Of a DNA stretch of 64,000 nucleotides, positions 17,701-26,545 are shown in pieces. A program made the translations under genes and the position numbers. How positions within the stretch are numbered: the first letter of the stretch is position 1; every line of letters starts with the position of its first letter. Location of the stretch: contig NZ_QOLC01000089.1 in the NCBI RefSeq assembly GCF_003333325.1, forward strand, positions 62,001-126,000, given 5' to 3'. The stretch is from Candidatus Ulvibacter alkanivorans (GTDB taxonomy: Bacteria > Bacteroidota > Bacteroidia > Flavobacteriales > Flavobacteriaceae). The notes under the pieces were generated by a model. It ran no database searches. It was not told where the DNA came from and saw only the letters and a program-made list of their open reading frames with translations.

Positions 17701-18384
17701 GATGGAAATGCGACTACCACGCCCTACATTAACAACTATAACTACAATGCTCCGGGTGAAGAAGATGTGTTGCAAACACTCATCTTCGATCTTACAAATA
17801 CGAATGGACCGTCGTTGACCTTCGATCTCGCGAAGGCTCAATACTCTTCTTCGCTGTTTGACGCCCTTCGTGTAGAGGTATCAACAGATTGTGGAGTTAC
17901 CTTTACGAGCGTGTACGAGAAAACCAACCTTGATCTATCGACACTGTCAAGCTATGAAACATCTATTTGGACGCCCTCATCGGCGGCAGACTGGCGCACG
18001 GAGACCATAGACCTGTCACCTTATGAGGGAGAGGTTGCTATGTTCCGTTTTGTGAATGTGAATGGCTACGGAAACTCTACCTTTATCGATAATATTAATC
18101 TTAACGCTGGAACATTAAGTGTGGAAGATACTGTTCTTACTACCATAACCATGTATCCAAATCCGGCTGAAGACGAAGTATTTATTGATTTTGGAACGAA
18201 CACTCCAAACAATTATTCGATAGCTGTTACCAACAGTTTAGGGCAGATCATGCAAGTGCAAAATGGAAATGATATAAGTACCGGTACGGCGCGATTAAAT
18301 GTAGCCAACTATGCGAGTGGAATCTATTTTGTTACCATAAAAACGGGAGTTCAAACTGAAACCAAAAAGTTAGTTATTAAATAA
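14797..18384 (+). CDS. Secreted subtilisin-like protease, type IX cargo
   Basis: 1195 residues. Signal peptide (1-21, ending SFA-Q), N-terminal propeptide-like region to about 220, S8 peptidase domain with Asp242 (RDDG), His268 (GTHGDG), oxyanion Asn358 (SAGN) and nucleophile Ser438 (GTSGAAP, with Gly where most have Met). Several beta-sandwich modules follow (a P-domain-like part near 510-630, Ig/CARDB-like repeats, a MAM-like region near 930-1110). The last 80 residues, with MYPNPAED and a Lys-rich end, are a type A C-terminal sorting domain for type IX secretion. Expected at the cell surface or in the medium, degrading protein. Substrate unknown. Confidence 0.92.
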   Translation: MNKTTFTLLLACIGIFTLSFAQSDYTIRFQDEVLEVPENINTFNWGQMPESSRLANGYFGWIQFYETPSQTVQDRFEANSLQLMDYIPHRTYLFYFPETVSVDFLRNNGVRAIVPVEGRFKLSEELKNPPYPSYAKKGNKILVTLIHHKNVSTDFVLQDLAQQQITLEQQYKGSNIIDLAIPDNCLDALSNLPYVRWVELIAAPPVKDDTRGRSLHRASGLDTQTSAGRNYTGDGIGVMVRDDGIVGPHIDFQGRIDNSFASGTTGTHGDGVGGIMAGAGNLDPTMRGMAAGSNIFVSNYASNFLDTATQTYINNGDVQITNSSYSDGCNAGYTSGTRTVDFQTRTIPTLLHVFSAGNSNNNNCGYGAGNQWGNITGGHKQGKNVIATANTFFDGSLVNSSSRGPAHDGRIKPDIAANGQNQGSTNPNNGYQSFGGTSGAAPGIAGVAAQLYEVYGDLNGGAFPPSALIKATLLNTANEAGNIGPDYKFGWGIVNGLRAGKLIEEGRYLSDTSIQGSTNTHTINVPAGTAQVRFMVYWSDPEATPGANPALVNDLDLVVTDPSNNDYLPWILDPTPNPTTLNLPATNGEDHLNNVEQVLINSPAAGDYDIDITGFNVPVGPQEYFVVYEIISENLTLTYPNDGESFRPGETESIHWDGINTTAGYTLEYSTDNGGTWNSITTVSNTTTNYGWNVPNEVTGNALIRITSGSFQDTSDATFSIANQVTGLEFAQVCPTNITFAWNALADAEEYDVYLLGNKYMEVVGTTTGTTVTVPITDPNATQWAAIVAKNNTEGWESRRTIAINYAGGLLNCSLANDVALEAINNSANDFAIICSGTDEVTISATIRNTGVDPQSNFTVGYQIDSNTPVEETYTATLASGQQDNFEFTTPVTLSTAGEYTLSVYVDLSTDQNASNNEQSLDFYAAVEATSLDFEEDFETSSLPPAGWYILNNDGAITWTERTNITGSDGNATTTPYINNYNYNAPGEEDVLQTLIFDLTNTNGPSLTFDLAKAQYSSSLFDALRVEVSTDCGVTFTSVYEKTNLDLSTLSSYETSIWTPSSAADWRTETIDLSPYEGEVAMFRFVNVNGYGNSTFIDNINLNAGTLSVEDTVLTTITMYPNPAEDEVFIDFGTNTPNNYSIAVTNSLGQIMQVQNGNDISTGTARLNVANYASGIYFVTIKTGVQTETKKLVIK

Positions 18385-18403
18385 CTTTTCGATACCATAA
18401 ACT

Positions 18404-18431
18404 AAAAAGGCGCCCAAATGGCGCCTTTTTT
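18404..18431. terminator. Bidirectional terminator
   Basis: A run of A, GGCGCC, loop CAAAT, GGCGCC, then a run of T, placed between the convergent protease and envC-like genes. Confidence 0.92.
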
Positions 18432-18432
18432 A

Positions 18433-19671
18433 TTACATTCTGTAGATCCAATCGGCAGGGTTCATTTCTTTAGTGTTTTGGTACACTAGAAATTTGATCA
18501 CGGCTTTCCCTGTAGTGGGATGGGTAAATACGGTTCCAATAGATTGTTTGGTGCTTACGGCGTCCCCTTTTTTAACCATTACAGACGCAAGATTATTATA
18601 AATGGTTATATAATCTCCATGTTGAATAAGTACGGCCTTGTTGGCGCCTCTCAATTGTTGTACTTCTAAGACGACCCCATTAAAAACAGACCGAACCAAT
18701 GCATTTGGCTCCGTGGCAATTTCGACCCCATGAAACATTTGTGTTACATTTGGAAATTGAGGATGCTGTCGCTTCCCATATCGATTCTGCACCACCCCTT
18801 TTTCAACCGGCCAGATTAACTTGCCTTTATTATTTTTAAAATCGGCCGCCAAGGCTTTGGCCTCCGGAGTAAGGTCAAAGGTTGTTGCCGAGGCAGTCGT
18901 AGTACGGGTAGCTGTATTCCCTGCCTTGTTATTGGCTTCGGCTATTGCTGCTTTAATCAATGCATTTATTTGCTTGTTGAGTTCTCGCGCTTCACTTTCT
19001 TTGTTACGTATTTGGGTTGCAAATTTCCCTTCGTCCTTTTTTAAGGAAGCGATCAATTTTTCTTGGTCCTTCTTTTCTTGTGTGAGCTTTACCTTAGCGA
19101 TCCTGTTTTCTTCAATTAGTTTTTCTTTTTGTTTGCGCTGCTCTATTAGGTCGGTATTTAGAACTTGTAACAAGGCTGCCTTTTCTTTTATACTTTCCCC
19201 TTGTTTCTTACGGTGTTTGGTATACTGCTTCATGTATTGCAAGCGTTTATACGCCTGCAAGAAATTTTCCGAAGATAACAAGAACATCACTCTGCTTTGT
19301 TGTGATTTACTGCGATACGACTTCTTGATCATGGCCGCGTAGTCTTCCTTTAAGGTCTCCAACTCGTCTCGTAGTTGATCGATCTTATTAAGATTGTCAT
19401 TAATTTCTCGGCTTAATAAATTGGCCTGTTGATTGGTAACTCGTATAAGGTTCTCACGTGTTTTAATACGTTGGTCCAGATCGGCTACTTCGGTAAGTAC
19501 CGACTTTTTCTCACCTCGTGTTTGAAATAGCAAGGAATTGATCTGCTTAATCTCATTGAGCAATGATTGGCGCTTTTCTTCTAGTTCCTTTTGCTTGTCA
19601 GATTGGGCATTCATTGCTCCTGAGAACAGAATTCCAATAATTAAAAAGAATGCGAAACGACTGTACTTCAT
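18433..19671 (-). CDS. envC: EnvC-like murein hydrolase activator
   Basis: 412 residues. Signal peptide (to about 22, MNAQ), long coiled coil (about 24-245), and a C-terminal LytM/M23 domain (about 285-410). The LytM metal ligands look lost: FHGVEIA replaces HxGxD, and YNNL stands where active enzymes have the H-x-H motif. EnvC and NlpD have the same decay and activate amidases at the division site rather than cut the wall. Start overlaps no other gene; the DUF4292 gene ends three bases before it, so TPR-DUF4292-envC form one transcript. Confidence 0.88.
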   Translation of the reverse strand: MKYSRFAFFLIIGILFSGAMNAQSDKQKELEEKRQSLLNEIKQINSLLFQTRGEKKSVLTEVADLDQRIKTRENLIRVTNQQANLLSREINDNLNKIDQLRDELETLKEDYAAMIKKSYRSKSQQSRVMFLLSSENFLQAYKRLQYMKQYTKHRKKQGESIKEKAALLQVLNTDLIEQRKQKEKLIEENRIAKVKLTQEKKDQEKLIASLKKDEGKFATQIRNKESEARELNKQINALIKAAIAEANNKAGNTATRTTTASATTFDLTPEAKALAADFKNNKGKLIWPVEKGVVQNRYGKRQHPQFPNVTQMFHGVEIATEPNALVRSVFNGVVLEVQQLRGANKAVLIQHGDYITIYNNLASVMVKKGDAVSTKQSIGTVFTHPTTGKAVIKFLVYQNTKEMNPADWIYRM

Positions 19672-19674
19672 AGT

Positions 19675-20448
19675 TTATAATTCGATTGCTGTATAACCTT
19701 CCGGAATAGTAAACGGAAAACCTATAGAAACATTGAGATCGATGTCTTTATAATTTAACTGTATCTTTGTTTTACTGCCTGCTTCGGTGGCATCTATGTC
19801 TATTTCTGAAGGGAAGGAACCTGCTTCAAGTGTTTGATAGCTTGCGTAGCGTATCGACAACAAACGATCATCGTAAGGCTGTGAAAGACTTTCCGAAGCT
19901 ACCTTAAAATTCTCCGGATTCAGAAAAATAGAATGAATAAAGTTCTGTGGCTGAACCTTTGGTTGCACCTTGTATTTGTTATTGGCGACTGTGGCCGAAT
20001 AGGTAGCCGCATCGAACGGAAAAATAGACTGCCCTAACAAAATAGCCTGTGCCTTATTAAAATTGATCTCGGTACCGAGCCATTCACTTAAAAGTGTAAA
20101 ATCACCTTCAAAATACGTGTTGCCAATGGTTTCATAGTAACTAACTTTGTCGGGTGTGATCAACACTTTAGCCAATGTAATGCCTAGAATGGATGCTTTG
20201 ATCCAAATCTTTTTATCCTTTTCCATGCGTAAACTAGCGGTGATACTTTGCAGCTTGTTTTCATTTTCGTAGACTACTTGAACTCTAGCTGCCATGGTCG
20301 TAAAGTTTGGAGATGCGTTGGCATGTGCTTTCGTAAGATCCTTAACGGTCATAGAAGGCTTTGCGGTATTGGATCCGGTAGTGTTTTTAGCGCCCCCACA
20401 AGCACTTAAAAGCACTAAGACGAAAAGTAGGGAAAATAGGTGTTTCAT
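19675..20448 (-). CDS. DUF4292 lipoprotein
   Basis: 257 residues with a lipoprotein signal (LLSACGG, Cys near residue 17). The mature part has the long curved beta-sheet pattern seen in lipid carriers of the LolA/LolB kind, which DUF4292 proteins resemble; transport of lipoproteins or lipids across the periplasm is an inference only. Second gene of the TPR-DUF4292-envC operon, with four bases to each neighbour, an order common in flavobacteria. Confidence 0.8.
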   Translation of the reverse strand: MKHLFSLLFVLVLLSACGGAKNTTGSNTAKPSMTVKDLTKAHANASPNFTTMAARVQVVYENENKLQSITASLRMEKDKKIWIKASILGITLAKVLITPDKVSYYETIGNTYFEGDFTLLSEWLGTEINFNKAQAILLGQSIFPFDAATYSATVANNKYKVQPKVQPQNFIHSIFLNPENFKVASESLSQPYDDRLLSIRYASYQTLEAGSFPSEIDIDATEAGSKTKIQLNYKDIDLNVSIGFPFTIPEGYTAIEL

Positions 20449-20452
20449 AAGA

Positions 20453-21826
20453 TTAATTCGGGAGGTTTATTTGCGCCGCTTTGTCGGCATACAGCTGGGC
20501 TTTTTTTGTATCGCCCTTTTTTTGATATGCGATCTGCAATTGCGTGTAGAAATCTTTTTCCATTTGAGGGTCGTCGAATAAATAATCAATCCCGGTTTCT
20601 AAACTTTCTATAGCAAGTTCCGGTTGTTCTAACTGATTATTGGCTACTCCATTGAGTAGATACAGTATGGGCTGAGCCGGGAATATTTCTAAGGCACTTT
20701 TGCTGGTACTTGCAGCAGCATCAAATTTGTTGAAATCGATTTGAAGCAATAGAGTGTTCTTTAACAAACTAAAGTTATCGGGATCGATCGCTATTCCTTT
20801 TTCATAATACTTTAGCGCATCTGCTCTTTGTTGTTTTGTGATGTAATAATCACCAAGTTTTTCATAGACCTGTCCACTAATGTCCTCTGAAAATCCAGAG
20901 ACTATAGTTTCCAGTTCCGTTTCGTAGGCCGGATATGTATTTACAAACTGAATAAAATCCCCAAGCACTTTATATTTACTCTCTTTATCTATTTGTTGGG
21001 CTGAAAACACAATTTTCATAGAGTTTAATGCTTCGGAAGTGTTTCCTTCGTCTAAATAGAATTTATACAGCGCTAAATGTACCAGTTTGCTTTGTGGGTT
21101 ATTTCTAAGTAAGGTCTTAGCTGTTTCGAAGGCCTTCTCGGTATCACCCTCTTCGCTGTATAAATAGATGAGATTCAGGTATTCTCTTTCATTTTTAGGG
21201 TTCGCGTCGATGCGCCCTTCCAAATTCTCGATCTCACCGGAGGTATTTCCTGTGGCTCGGTAGATCTGAGTTCTTAAGGCGTTTCTATAGTCGCTTTCTC
21301 CCCATAGTTCATCGAGCTCGTCTAAAACACTTAGCGCCTTATCGTATTGTCTCGTGCGATGGTAAAGGTTTGCCAAGTCTTCCTTGTAATCTTCATCGAA
21401 TTCTTGTAATCGCTGTACCAACGGGATAGCCGCATCGTAATCACGTTCTAAATAATATAAATTATATAAGGCTTCTAATACATCGAGTCGATCTCCTTGA
21501 TCCTGTAATACATTTTTGAATTGCGCTTCTGCTTGGTCGTAATTGCCTAGTTCTGTATTGTTCTTACCCATTTCGAAGGTAACCACAGCCACTAGATCGG
21601 TGTCGCCTTTGGCTGCATTTTCGGCCTTTCGTAAAGCATCGAGGGCAAGTTCATAGTTTTCAATGCCTTTTTGCTTTAAGGCTTCAAAAAAATGTTCTTG
21701 AAATTGATCGCTTACATCACCAAGATCATCGGTTGGCACTTCGGCTAATTCTTGCGCATAGCAATCGTTTGGAATACAAATTATTCCGAAGAAAAAAAGC
21801 AAGACATAGCTGTGTAGATTCTTCAT
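20453..21826 (-). CDS. Secreted TPR-repeat protein
   Basis: 457 residues. Signal peptide (1-24, ending CYAQE) and then tetratricopeptide repeats across almost the whole chain (about 35-455; for example blocks around ALDALRKAENAAK, AEAQFKNVL, ALKYYEKGIAIDP). Probably periplasmic, serving as a scaffold for protein contacts. It leads the operon with DUF4292 and envC. No catalytic motif is visible; the partner is unknown. Confidence 0.85.
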   Translation of the reverse strand: MKNLHSYVLLFFFGIICIPNDCYAQELAEVPTDDLGDVSDQFQEHFFEALKQKGIENYELALDALRKAENAAKGDTDLVAVVTFEMGKNNTELGNYDQAEAQFKNVLQDQGDRLDVLEALYNLYYLERDYDAAIPLVQRLQEFDEDYKEDLANLYHRTRQYDKALSVLDELDELWGESDYRNALRTQIYRATGNTSGEIENLEGRIDANPKNEREYLNLIYLYSEEGDTEKAFETAKTLLRNNPQSKLVHLALYKFYLDEGNTSEALNSMKIVFSAQQIDKESKYKVLGDFIQFVNTYPAYETELETIVSGFSEDISGQVYEKLGDYYITKQQRADALKYYEKGIAIDPDNFSLLKNTLLLQIDFNKFDAAASTSKSALEIFPAQPILYLLNGVANNQLEQPELAIESLETGIDYLFDDPQMEKDFYTQLQIAYQKKGDTKKAQLYADKAAQINLPN

Positions 21827-21898
21827 TTTGCTAGCACGAAAGGTATAAACCTCTCTAATCGTATTTGAAGCACCACCCTATAGTAGCGGCACTTATGT

Positions 21899-22915
21899 TT
21901 ATTTTAATTCGGAATAATCTCCGATACTTACATTCGTAAAATTACCATCGAAGGTAGCGTGGTTACCAATCATTGCATTGTCTAAAGTAGCATTTTTAAC
22001 TACTGATTGCGACTGGATTATACTATTTTTAACGTTACTATTCTCAATTATTGTACCGTTACCTATTGAAACATAAGGTCCCACTGTGCTATTTTTCAAC
22101 AAAACATTGTCTCCAATATAACATGGCGGAATAATGGTTGCATGTTGGGTGTTGCTCCTTTCTGAAATTAAAGTAGCTCCGCTCTCAGCTAGAAAGCCAA
22201 GCATTTTACGGTTGGTTTCCACCGTCACTTCTTTGTTTCCGCAATCCATCCACTCTTCGACCGTTCCGGTCTTAAAGACCTTTCCATCGGCCAACATACG
22301 TTTTATCCCGTCATTGATTTGATACTCTCCTCCATGAATAATATTGTTGTCTAATACGTATTGGAGTTCGTTTTTAAGCACCCCAACATCTTTAAAATAA
22401 TAGATTCCTATAACGGCTTGATCGCCTACAAATTCGGTTGGTTTTTCTACCAATTCTACGATCTCATCGCGTTCATTCAAATTTACAACTCCGTAGGCCT
22501 CCGGGTTTTTAACTTTTTTAGTCCAAATAACACTATCTGTCTCCTTATCTAAGCTAAAGTCGGCCTTGATGAGCGTATCGGCATAAGCAATTACTGCCGG
22601 TCCCTCTAATGACGGTTCGGCACACATTATGGCATGTCCGGTACCTTTAGGCTCTAATTGTCGATAAATGCTTGCTTTGGCGCCCAGCCCTTCGGCCAAT
22701 TCGGTAAGACTTTCTACCACCTCTTCTCCAAAAAACGCCGGATCGCCCAATATAAAAGCGATCTCATCTATTTTTTCATCAAGAATGGATACGATCTCAC
22801 TTACCAATCGGTGCACAATGGGTTTGCCCGCCACCGGAATTAAAGGCTTAGGTACCGTTAAGGTATGAGGACGAAGACGCGATCCACGCCCTGCCATTGG
22901 GACAATTATTTTCAT
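21899..22915 (-). CDS. Sugar-phosphate nucleotidyltransferase
   Basis: 338 residues. The N-terminal nucleotidyltransferase domain starts with MAGRGSRLRPHTLTVPKPLIPV (about residues 7-28: the G-x-G-x-R-x-R-P-x-T nucleotide loop and the PKPL lysine), and from about 245 to the end there is a hexapeptide-type left-handed beta-helix. It makes an NDP-sugar; mannose-1-P guanylyltransferase-like or glucose-1-P thymidylyltransferase-like are both possible. It is separate from rfbA (56844-57701) and sits with a flippase and dut, a common flavobacterial order. Confidence 0.85.
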   Translation of the reverse strand: MKIIVPMAGRGSRLRPHTLTVPKPLIPVAGKPIVHRLVSEIVSILDEKIDEIAFILGDPAFFGEEVVESLTELAEGLGAKASIYRQLEPKGTGHAIMCAEPSLEGPAVIAYADTLIKADFSLDKETDSVIWTKKVKNPEAYGVVNLNERDEIVELVEKPTEFVGDQAVIGIYYFKDVGVLKNELQYVLDNNIIHGGEYQINDGIKRMLADGKVFKTGTVEEWMDCGNKEVTVETNRKMLGFLAESGATLISERSNTQHATIIPPCYIGDNVLLKNSTVGPYVSIGNGTIIENSNVKNSIIQSQSVVKNATLDNAMIGNHATFDGNFTNVSIGDYSELK

Positions 22916-22977
22916 GTTAATTCAATTTATACGATTCTTTATTGTACGACATGGGGTCGGTGCCGTACTACGCTTTT

Positions 22978-23412
22978 TTATTTTACACCTGTACTTCCAA
23001 ATCCGCCGCTACCTCTTGAGGTCTCTTCTAAGGTTTCCACTTCTTCCCACACGGCCCGTTCGTGTTTCGCGATCACCAACTGGGCGATTCGTTCTCCATC
23101 CTCTATTGTAAATGGTTGATTTGACAGATTTACTAGGATCACACCAATTTCACCACGGTAATCAGCATCGATCGTTCCAGGTGCGTTCAATACTGAAATT
23201 CCATTCTTAGCAGCCAGGCCGCTACGCGGGCGCACTTGTGCTTCAAAACCTACCGGAAGTTCAATAAACAATCCCGTTTTAACGATTGCACGCTGCAAGG
23301 GTTGTAAGGTTGACGGTTCCGCCACATTCGCACGTAAATCCATTCCGGCAGAAGCAATAGTTTCATACGAAGGCAATGGATGCTTTGATTTGTTTATTAT
23401 CTTAACTTTCAT
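22978..23412 (-). CDS. dut: dUTP diphosphatase
   Basis: 144 residues, homotrimeric dUTPase turning dUTP into dUMP and pyrophosphate, protecting DNA from uracil. All five motifs are present: [33 protein letters not shown] and the Gly-rich C-terminal arm GSGGFGSTG. The flippase gene ends five bases upstream of its start. Confidence 0.96.
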   Translation of the reverse strand: MKVKIINKSKHPLPSYETIASAGMDLRANVAEPSTLQPLQRAIVKTGLFIELPVGFEAQVRPRSGLAAKNGISVLNAPGTIDADYRGEIGVILVNLSNQPFTIEDGERIAQLVIAKHERAVWEEVETLEETSRGSGGFGSTGVK

Positions 23413-23417
23413 GTCAA

Positions 23418-24878
23418 TTATTTACCTATGATTCGTCCTAGTTCTTTCCTTTCAGAAAAGAAAAGCAATGACAAAAATACCAATAATAATACAGTCCCAA
23501 TGGTTATATTCCCTTCAAACATATAAAAGGACACAGCAGAAAGTGCGATAGACAACACTAGGTATCCTGCTATTCGTTTTAAGTCGTAAGGAATTGCGTA
23601 GTAACGCTGGCCAAAACCGTAAGACAGTAGCATCATACTCCCGTAGGCGGCCAAGGTAGCGACAGCCGACCCGTGATAACTCATGCTAGGAATTAAAATA
23701 AAATTCAGTACCAGCGTCACTATGGCGCCAACCACCGATATGTACGCGCCAAACCTAGTGCGATCGGTAACCTTGTACCAAACCGACAGATTGTGATAAA
23801 TGCCCAGACATAAGTTTGCCAGTAGTATGAGCGGAACAATCTCGAGTGCTACCCAATATTCGCTTTCAGGAATTAGGATACGTTTGAACACATCGAGGTA
23901 AACGATCACGAATAATAGAATAATACTTCCGAAGATCGTAAAATATTTTGTGATGGTTGCATAGGTTTGCTTTGCGTTGGCGCTTTTAGCATGATTAAAG
24001 AAAAACGGTTCAATTCCCAATCTAAAAGCCGTCGCGAACAGGGTCATAAAAACCCCTAGCTTATAACATGCGGCATATACGCCAACCTCTGCTTCGGCAA
24101 TATCTGCCGGCAATAGATACTTCAGCAATATCTTGTCGAAGGCTTCATTGATCGAAAAGGCAATACCGGCAATTAGGACCGGGAACGCATAACGTAGCAT
24201 CTGTCTCCAGACTGTGGTATTAAAACCAAAACCAATTTTTACGTACTGCGGTAAAAGGACCAATAAGGTAAACCCACTTGCTATTAGATTAGCGATAAAG
24301 ACAAATGCCACCTTGTTTTCTTCGGAATAAATACTACGCCAAAACGAATCGTTGGTTTCATTTGCCCATGTTGGAAGCACTAAAAAGAAGAATAGATTAA
24401 AGCCGAGATTTACCAAGACGTTAAGGATCTTGATGATCGCATAGCGCATGGGGCGTTCGTTGGCTCTAAACCAAACAAAGGGTATTACCGCAAGGGCATC
24501 TAAGGCTAGAATCCATAATCCGTAGGTTACATATTCGGTTTTAAATTCCAGCAGATCGGCCAGCGATTCTCTAAAAAACAAGAACAACGCAAGAAACAAT
24601 GCCGTCGATAACGTAAGGGAGGTAAGTGCGGTGGATTGTACGATTTGCTTCTTAGATACATCCTTATTGATAAAGCGAAAAAAAGCGGTTTCCATTCCGT
24701 AGGAAAGCAAGACGTTTCCCAGAATTAGAAATGCCATCAGCGAAGCGTAGATACCGTATTGCTCTTTTTGCAATACTTCTACATAAAGCGGCACTAAAAC
24801 TATTGCTAAGGCACGTGGTAAAACCGTAGCCAAGCCGTAGATAAAAGTTTGCTTAAATAATTTCGTGAAAACGCTCAA
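23418..24878 (-). CDS. Polysaccharide flippase, Wzx-like
   Basis: 486 residues with about 12-14 membrane helices and the MOP-superfamily polysaccharide synthase pattern. Expected to move a lipid-linked oligosaccharide across the inner membrane. A second flippase (50772-52070) is inside the large polysaccharide locus, so this one may serve another glycan, or a lipid precursor, made with the neighbouring nucleotidyltransferase. Coupled with dut by five bases. Confidence 0.88.
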   Translation of the reverse strand: MSVFTKLFKQTFIYGLATVLPRALAIVLVPLYVEVLQKEQYGIYASLMAFLILGNVLLSYGMETAFFRFINKDVSKKQIVQSTALTSLTLSTALFLALFLFFRESLADLLEFKTEYVTYGLWILALDALAVIPFVWFRANERPMRYAIIKILNVLVNLGFNLFFFLVLPTWANETNDSFWRSIYSEENKVAFVFIANLIASGFTLLVLLPQYVKIGFGFNTTVWRQMLRYAFPVLIAGIAFSINEAFDKILLKYLLPADIAEAEVGVYAACYKLGVFMTLFATAFRLGIEPFFFNHAKSANAKQTYATITKYFTIFGSIILLFVIVYLDVFKRILIPESEYWVALEIVPLILLANLCLGIYHNLSVWYKVTDRTRFGAYISVVGAIVTLVLNFILIPSMSYHGSAVATLAAYGSMMLLSYGFGQRYYAIPYDLKRIAGYLVLSIALSAVSFYMFEGNITIGTVLLLVFLSLLFFSERKELGRIIGK

Positions 24879-24932
24879 TGCGGATAAATTTCTTAGGTAA
24901 AAGTAGAGAAATTCCCACTAGCTTCCTACGTT

Positions 24933-25454
24933 TTACTGTTCACCATTAGGATTACTTTGTGGATAAGCTAACATAGGTTTTTGTTCGATATTTGAAAGCT
25001 TGAAAAAAGACAGTTTCCCATCGTCTTTATAAGCGATAACGGCCTCGTTTTCTGCTAACTGAAAAGGAAATGATTTTGGAGGAGTGTTCTTAGCTTCCTC
25101 AACGACATTCGCATCCATTATAATGTCCTGTTTTTTCTCTTCGGAAAAATAGCCTATATACAACAGCTTGTTTTGCGTTGATCTAACAGCCGGTTCTAAT
25201 TGTTGCTGAAAGTAGAACGATTCGATGGAAATAGTGTTCGGCAACGAACCAAAGGTAATGTGAAGATTGGTTCCGGCACCTCCATCTTTTACACCGGCCA
25301 CCCAATCCTGATAAAAACTATTTGCTATGGTAAACGGAGCATCTTGCGTAAGCTCGTACTTTAATTTTTCGTTCTTAGAGGCACCGCAATTGGAAAATCC
25401 AAACAAGACAAAGGACGTTCCTAGCAGTAAAACAGTATTCTTAATTAATCTCAT
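24933..25454 (-). CDS. Hypothetical lipoprotein
   Basis: 173 residues from the ATG at 25454. I chose this start because it opens directly on a signal peptide (MRLIKNTVLLLGTSF) ending in a Cys near residue 23 (GFSNCGAS); the longer frame from 25526 would overlap the atp terminator and bury the signal. The mature part is about 150 residues with no motif I know. It lies between the atp operon terminator and the flippase. Confidence 0.7.
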   Translation of the reverse strand: MRLIKNTVLLLGTSFVLFGFSNCGASKNEKLKYELTQDAPFTIANSFYQDWVAGVKDGGAGTNLHITFGSLPNTISIESFYFQQQLEPAVRSTQNKLLYIGYFSEEKKQDIIMDANVVEEAKNTPPKSFPFQLAENEAVIAYKDDGKLSFFKLSNIEQKPMLAYPQSNPNGEQ

Positions 25455-25502
25455 AGCGAATTTTTTAGCTAAACTTTTCAAAAGCCTTGCCATAAAGGTA
25501 GC

Positions 25503-25549
25503 AAAAAAAGAACCTTCGATTCTCAACAGTGTTGAAAATGGAAGGTTCT
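25503..25549 (-). terminator. Terminator of the atp operon
   Basis: On the minus strand: a 9-bp perfect stem (25549-25541 with 25517-25509) holding an inner 6-bp palindrome (TCAACA / TGTTGA), followed by seven T. It lies 44 bases past the atpG stop. Confidence 0.88.
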
Positions 25550-25592
25550 CGCACTAAGTAGGTATTATACCCTTAGGATACTATCCTATATG

Positions 25593-26465
25593 TTAACCGG
25601 CCAAGGCCTCTGCACCACCAACGATCTCAAGGATTTCGTTCGTAATTGCTGCTTGACGCGCTTTGTTGTATTGTAATTTAAGTTGATCGCGAAGTTCGGT
25701 CGCGTTATCTGTTGCCTTGTGCATGGCCGTCATACGTGCTCCATGTTCACTCGCTGCAGAATCGCGTAACGCTTTAAACAATTGAGTTTTTAAGCTCTTC
25801 GGAATCAATCCTTCAATGATTTCTACTTTCGAAGGTTCAAAAATATAATCGGCTGCAGCATTTGTTGTTGTATTTTCTGAAGGCTTAGGCGGCAAAATTG
25901 GTAAAAACTGTTCGGTCATTACTAATTGTGTCGCTGCATTCTTAAAATGGTTGTAAACAACTACGATCTTATCGTATGCTCCTTTAGAAAACAGATCCAT
26001 TAAGATCTCTGCAACTTCTGCGGTAGCGTCGTAAGTTAGGTCATCGAAGATATTGTTGTTGTTCTGAAAGACATTCCCGGTTTTTTTAAGAATATCATTC
26101 CCTTTTTTACCGATGGTAAAGAAATCTACTTCCTTTCCGGCATAGTTTTCAGAAGCCAACACTTTTGCCTGCTTAATGACATTACTGTTAAAAGCACCTG
26201 CCAAACCTCGGTTTGAAGTGATCACAACAACCAATACCTTATTCACGTCACGTTGCTCTGAGTATTTACCTCCTGTATCACCATCTAAGGTCGCACTGAG
26301 GTTTTGAAGCAACTCGGTGAGTTTTTCAGAATAAGGACGCATTGCCGTAATTGCATCTTGGGCTTTTTTCAACTTTGCAGCCGATACCATTTTCATGGCA
26401 CTGGTGATCTGCATGGTCGATCCAACCGAGGCAATTCTACTACGTATTTCTTTTAAGTTTGCCAT
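25593..26465 (-). CDS. atpG: ATP synthase gamma subunit
   Basis: Central rotor stalk of F1, 290 residues. The N-terminal (LKEIRSRIASVGSTMQITSAMKMV, residues 4-27) and C-terminal (about 245-290) helices that form the rotating coiled coil are typical. Last gene of the operon; a strong terminator follows. Eighty bases separate it from atpA, containing a short hairpin at 26522-26537. Confidence 0.96.
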   Translation of the reverse strand: MANLKEIRSRIASVGSTMQITSAMKMVSAAKLKKAQDAITAMRPYSEKLTELLQNLSATLDGDTGGKYSEQRDVNKVLVVVITSNRGLAGAFNSNVIKQAKVLASENYAGKEVDFFTIGKKGNDILKKTGNVFQNNNNIFDDLTYDATAEVAEILMDLFSKGAYDKIVVVYNHFKNAATQLVMTEQFLPILPPKPSENTTTNAAADYIFEPSKVEIIEGLIPKSLKTQLFKALRDSAASEHGARMTAMHKATDNATELRDQLKLQYNKARQAAITNEILEIVGGAEALAG

Positions 26466-26521
26466 TTATTTTAATTCAAAATTATGGTAACCAATAACGT
26501 TGTTACTCTTTTGAAATGAAA

Positions 26522-26537
26522 GCTACTCGCAAGTAGC
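26522..26537 (-). other. Hairpin between atpA and atpG
   Basis: GCTACT and AGTAGC form a perfect 6-bp stem with a four-base loop, eight to 24 bases upstream of the atpA end on the map, that is in the atpA-atpG intercistronic RNA. No T run, so rather an RNA processing or stability element. Role inferred. Confidence 0.35.
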
Positions 26538-26545
26538 AGAAATCA

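Noticed and set aside
25455..25526. N-terminal extension of the hypothetical lipoprotein
   Set aside because: It would run through the atp terminator and place the signal peptide inside the protein; ATG 25454 is preferred.
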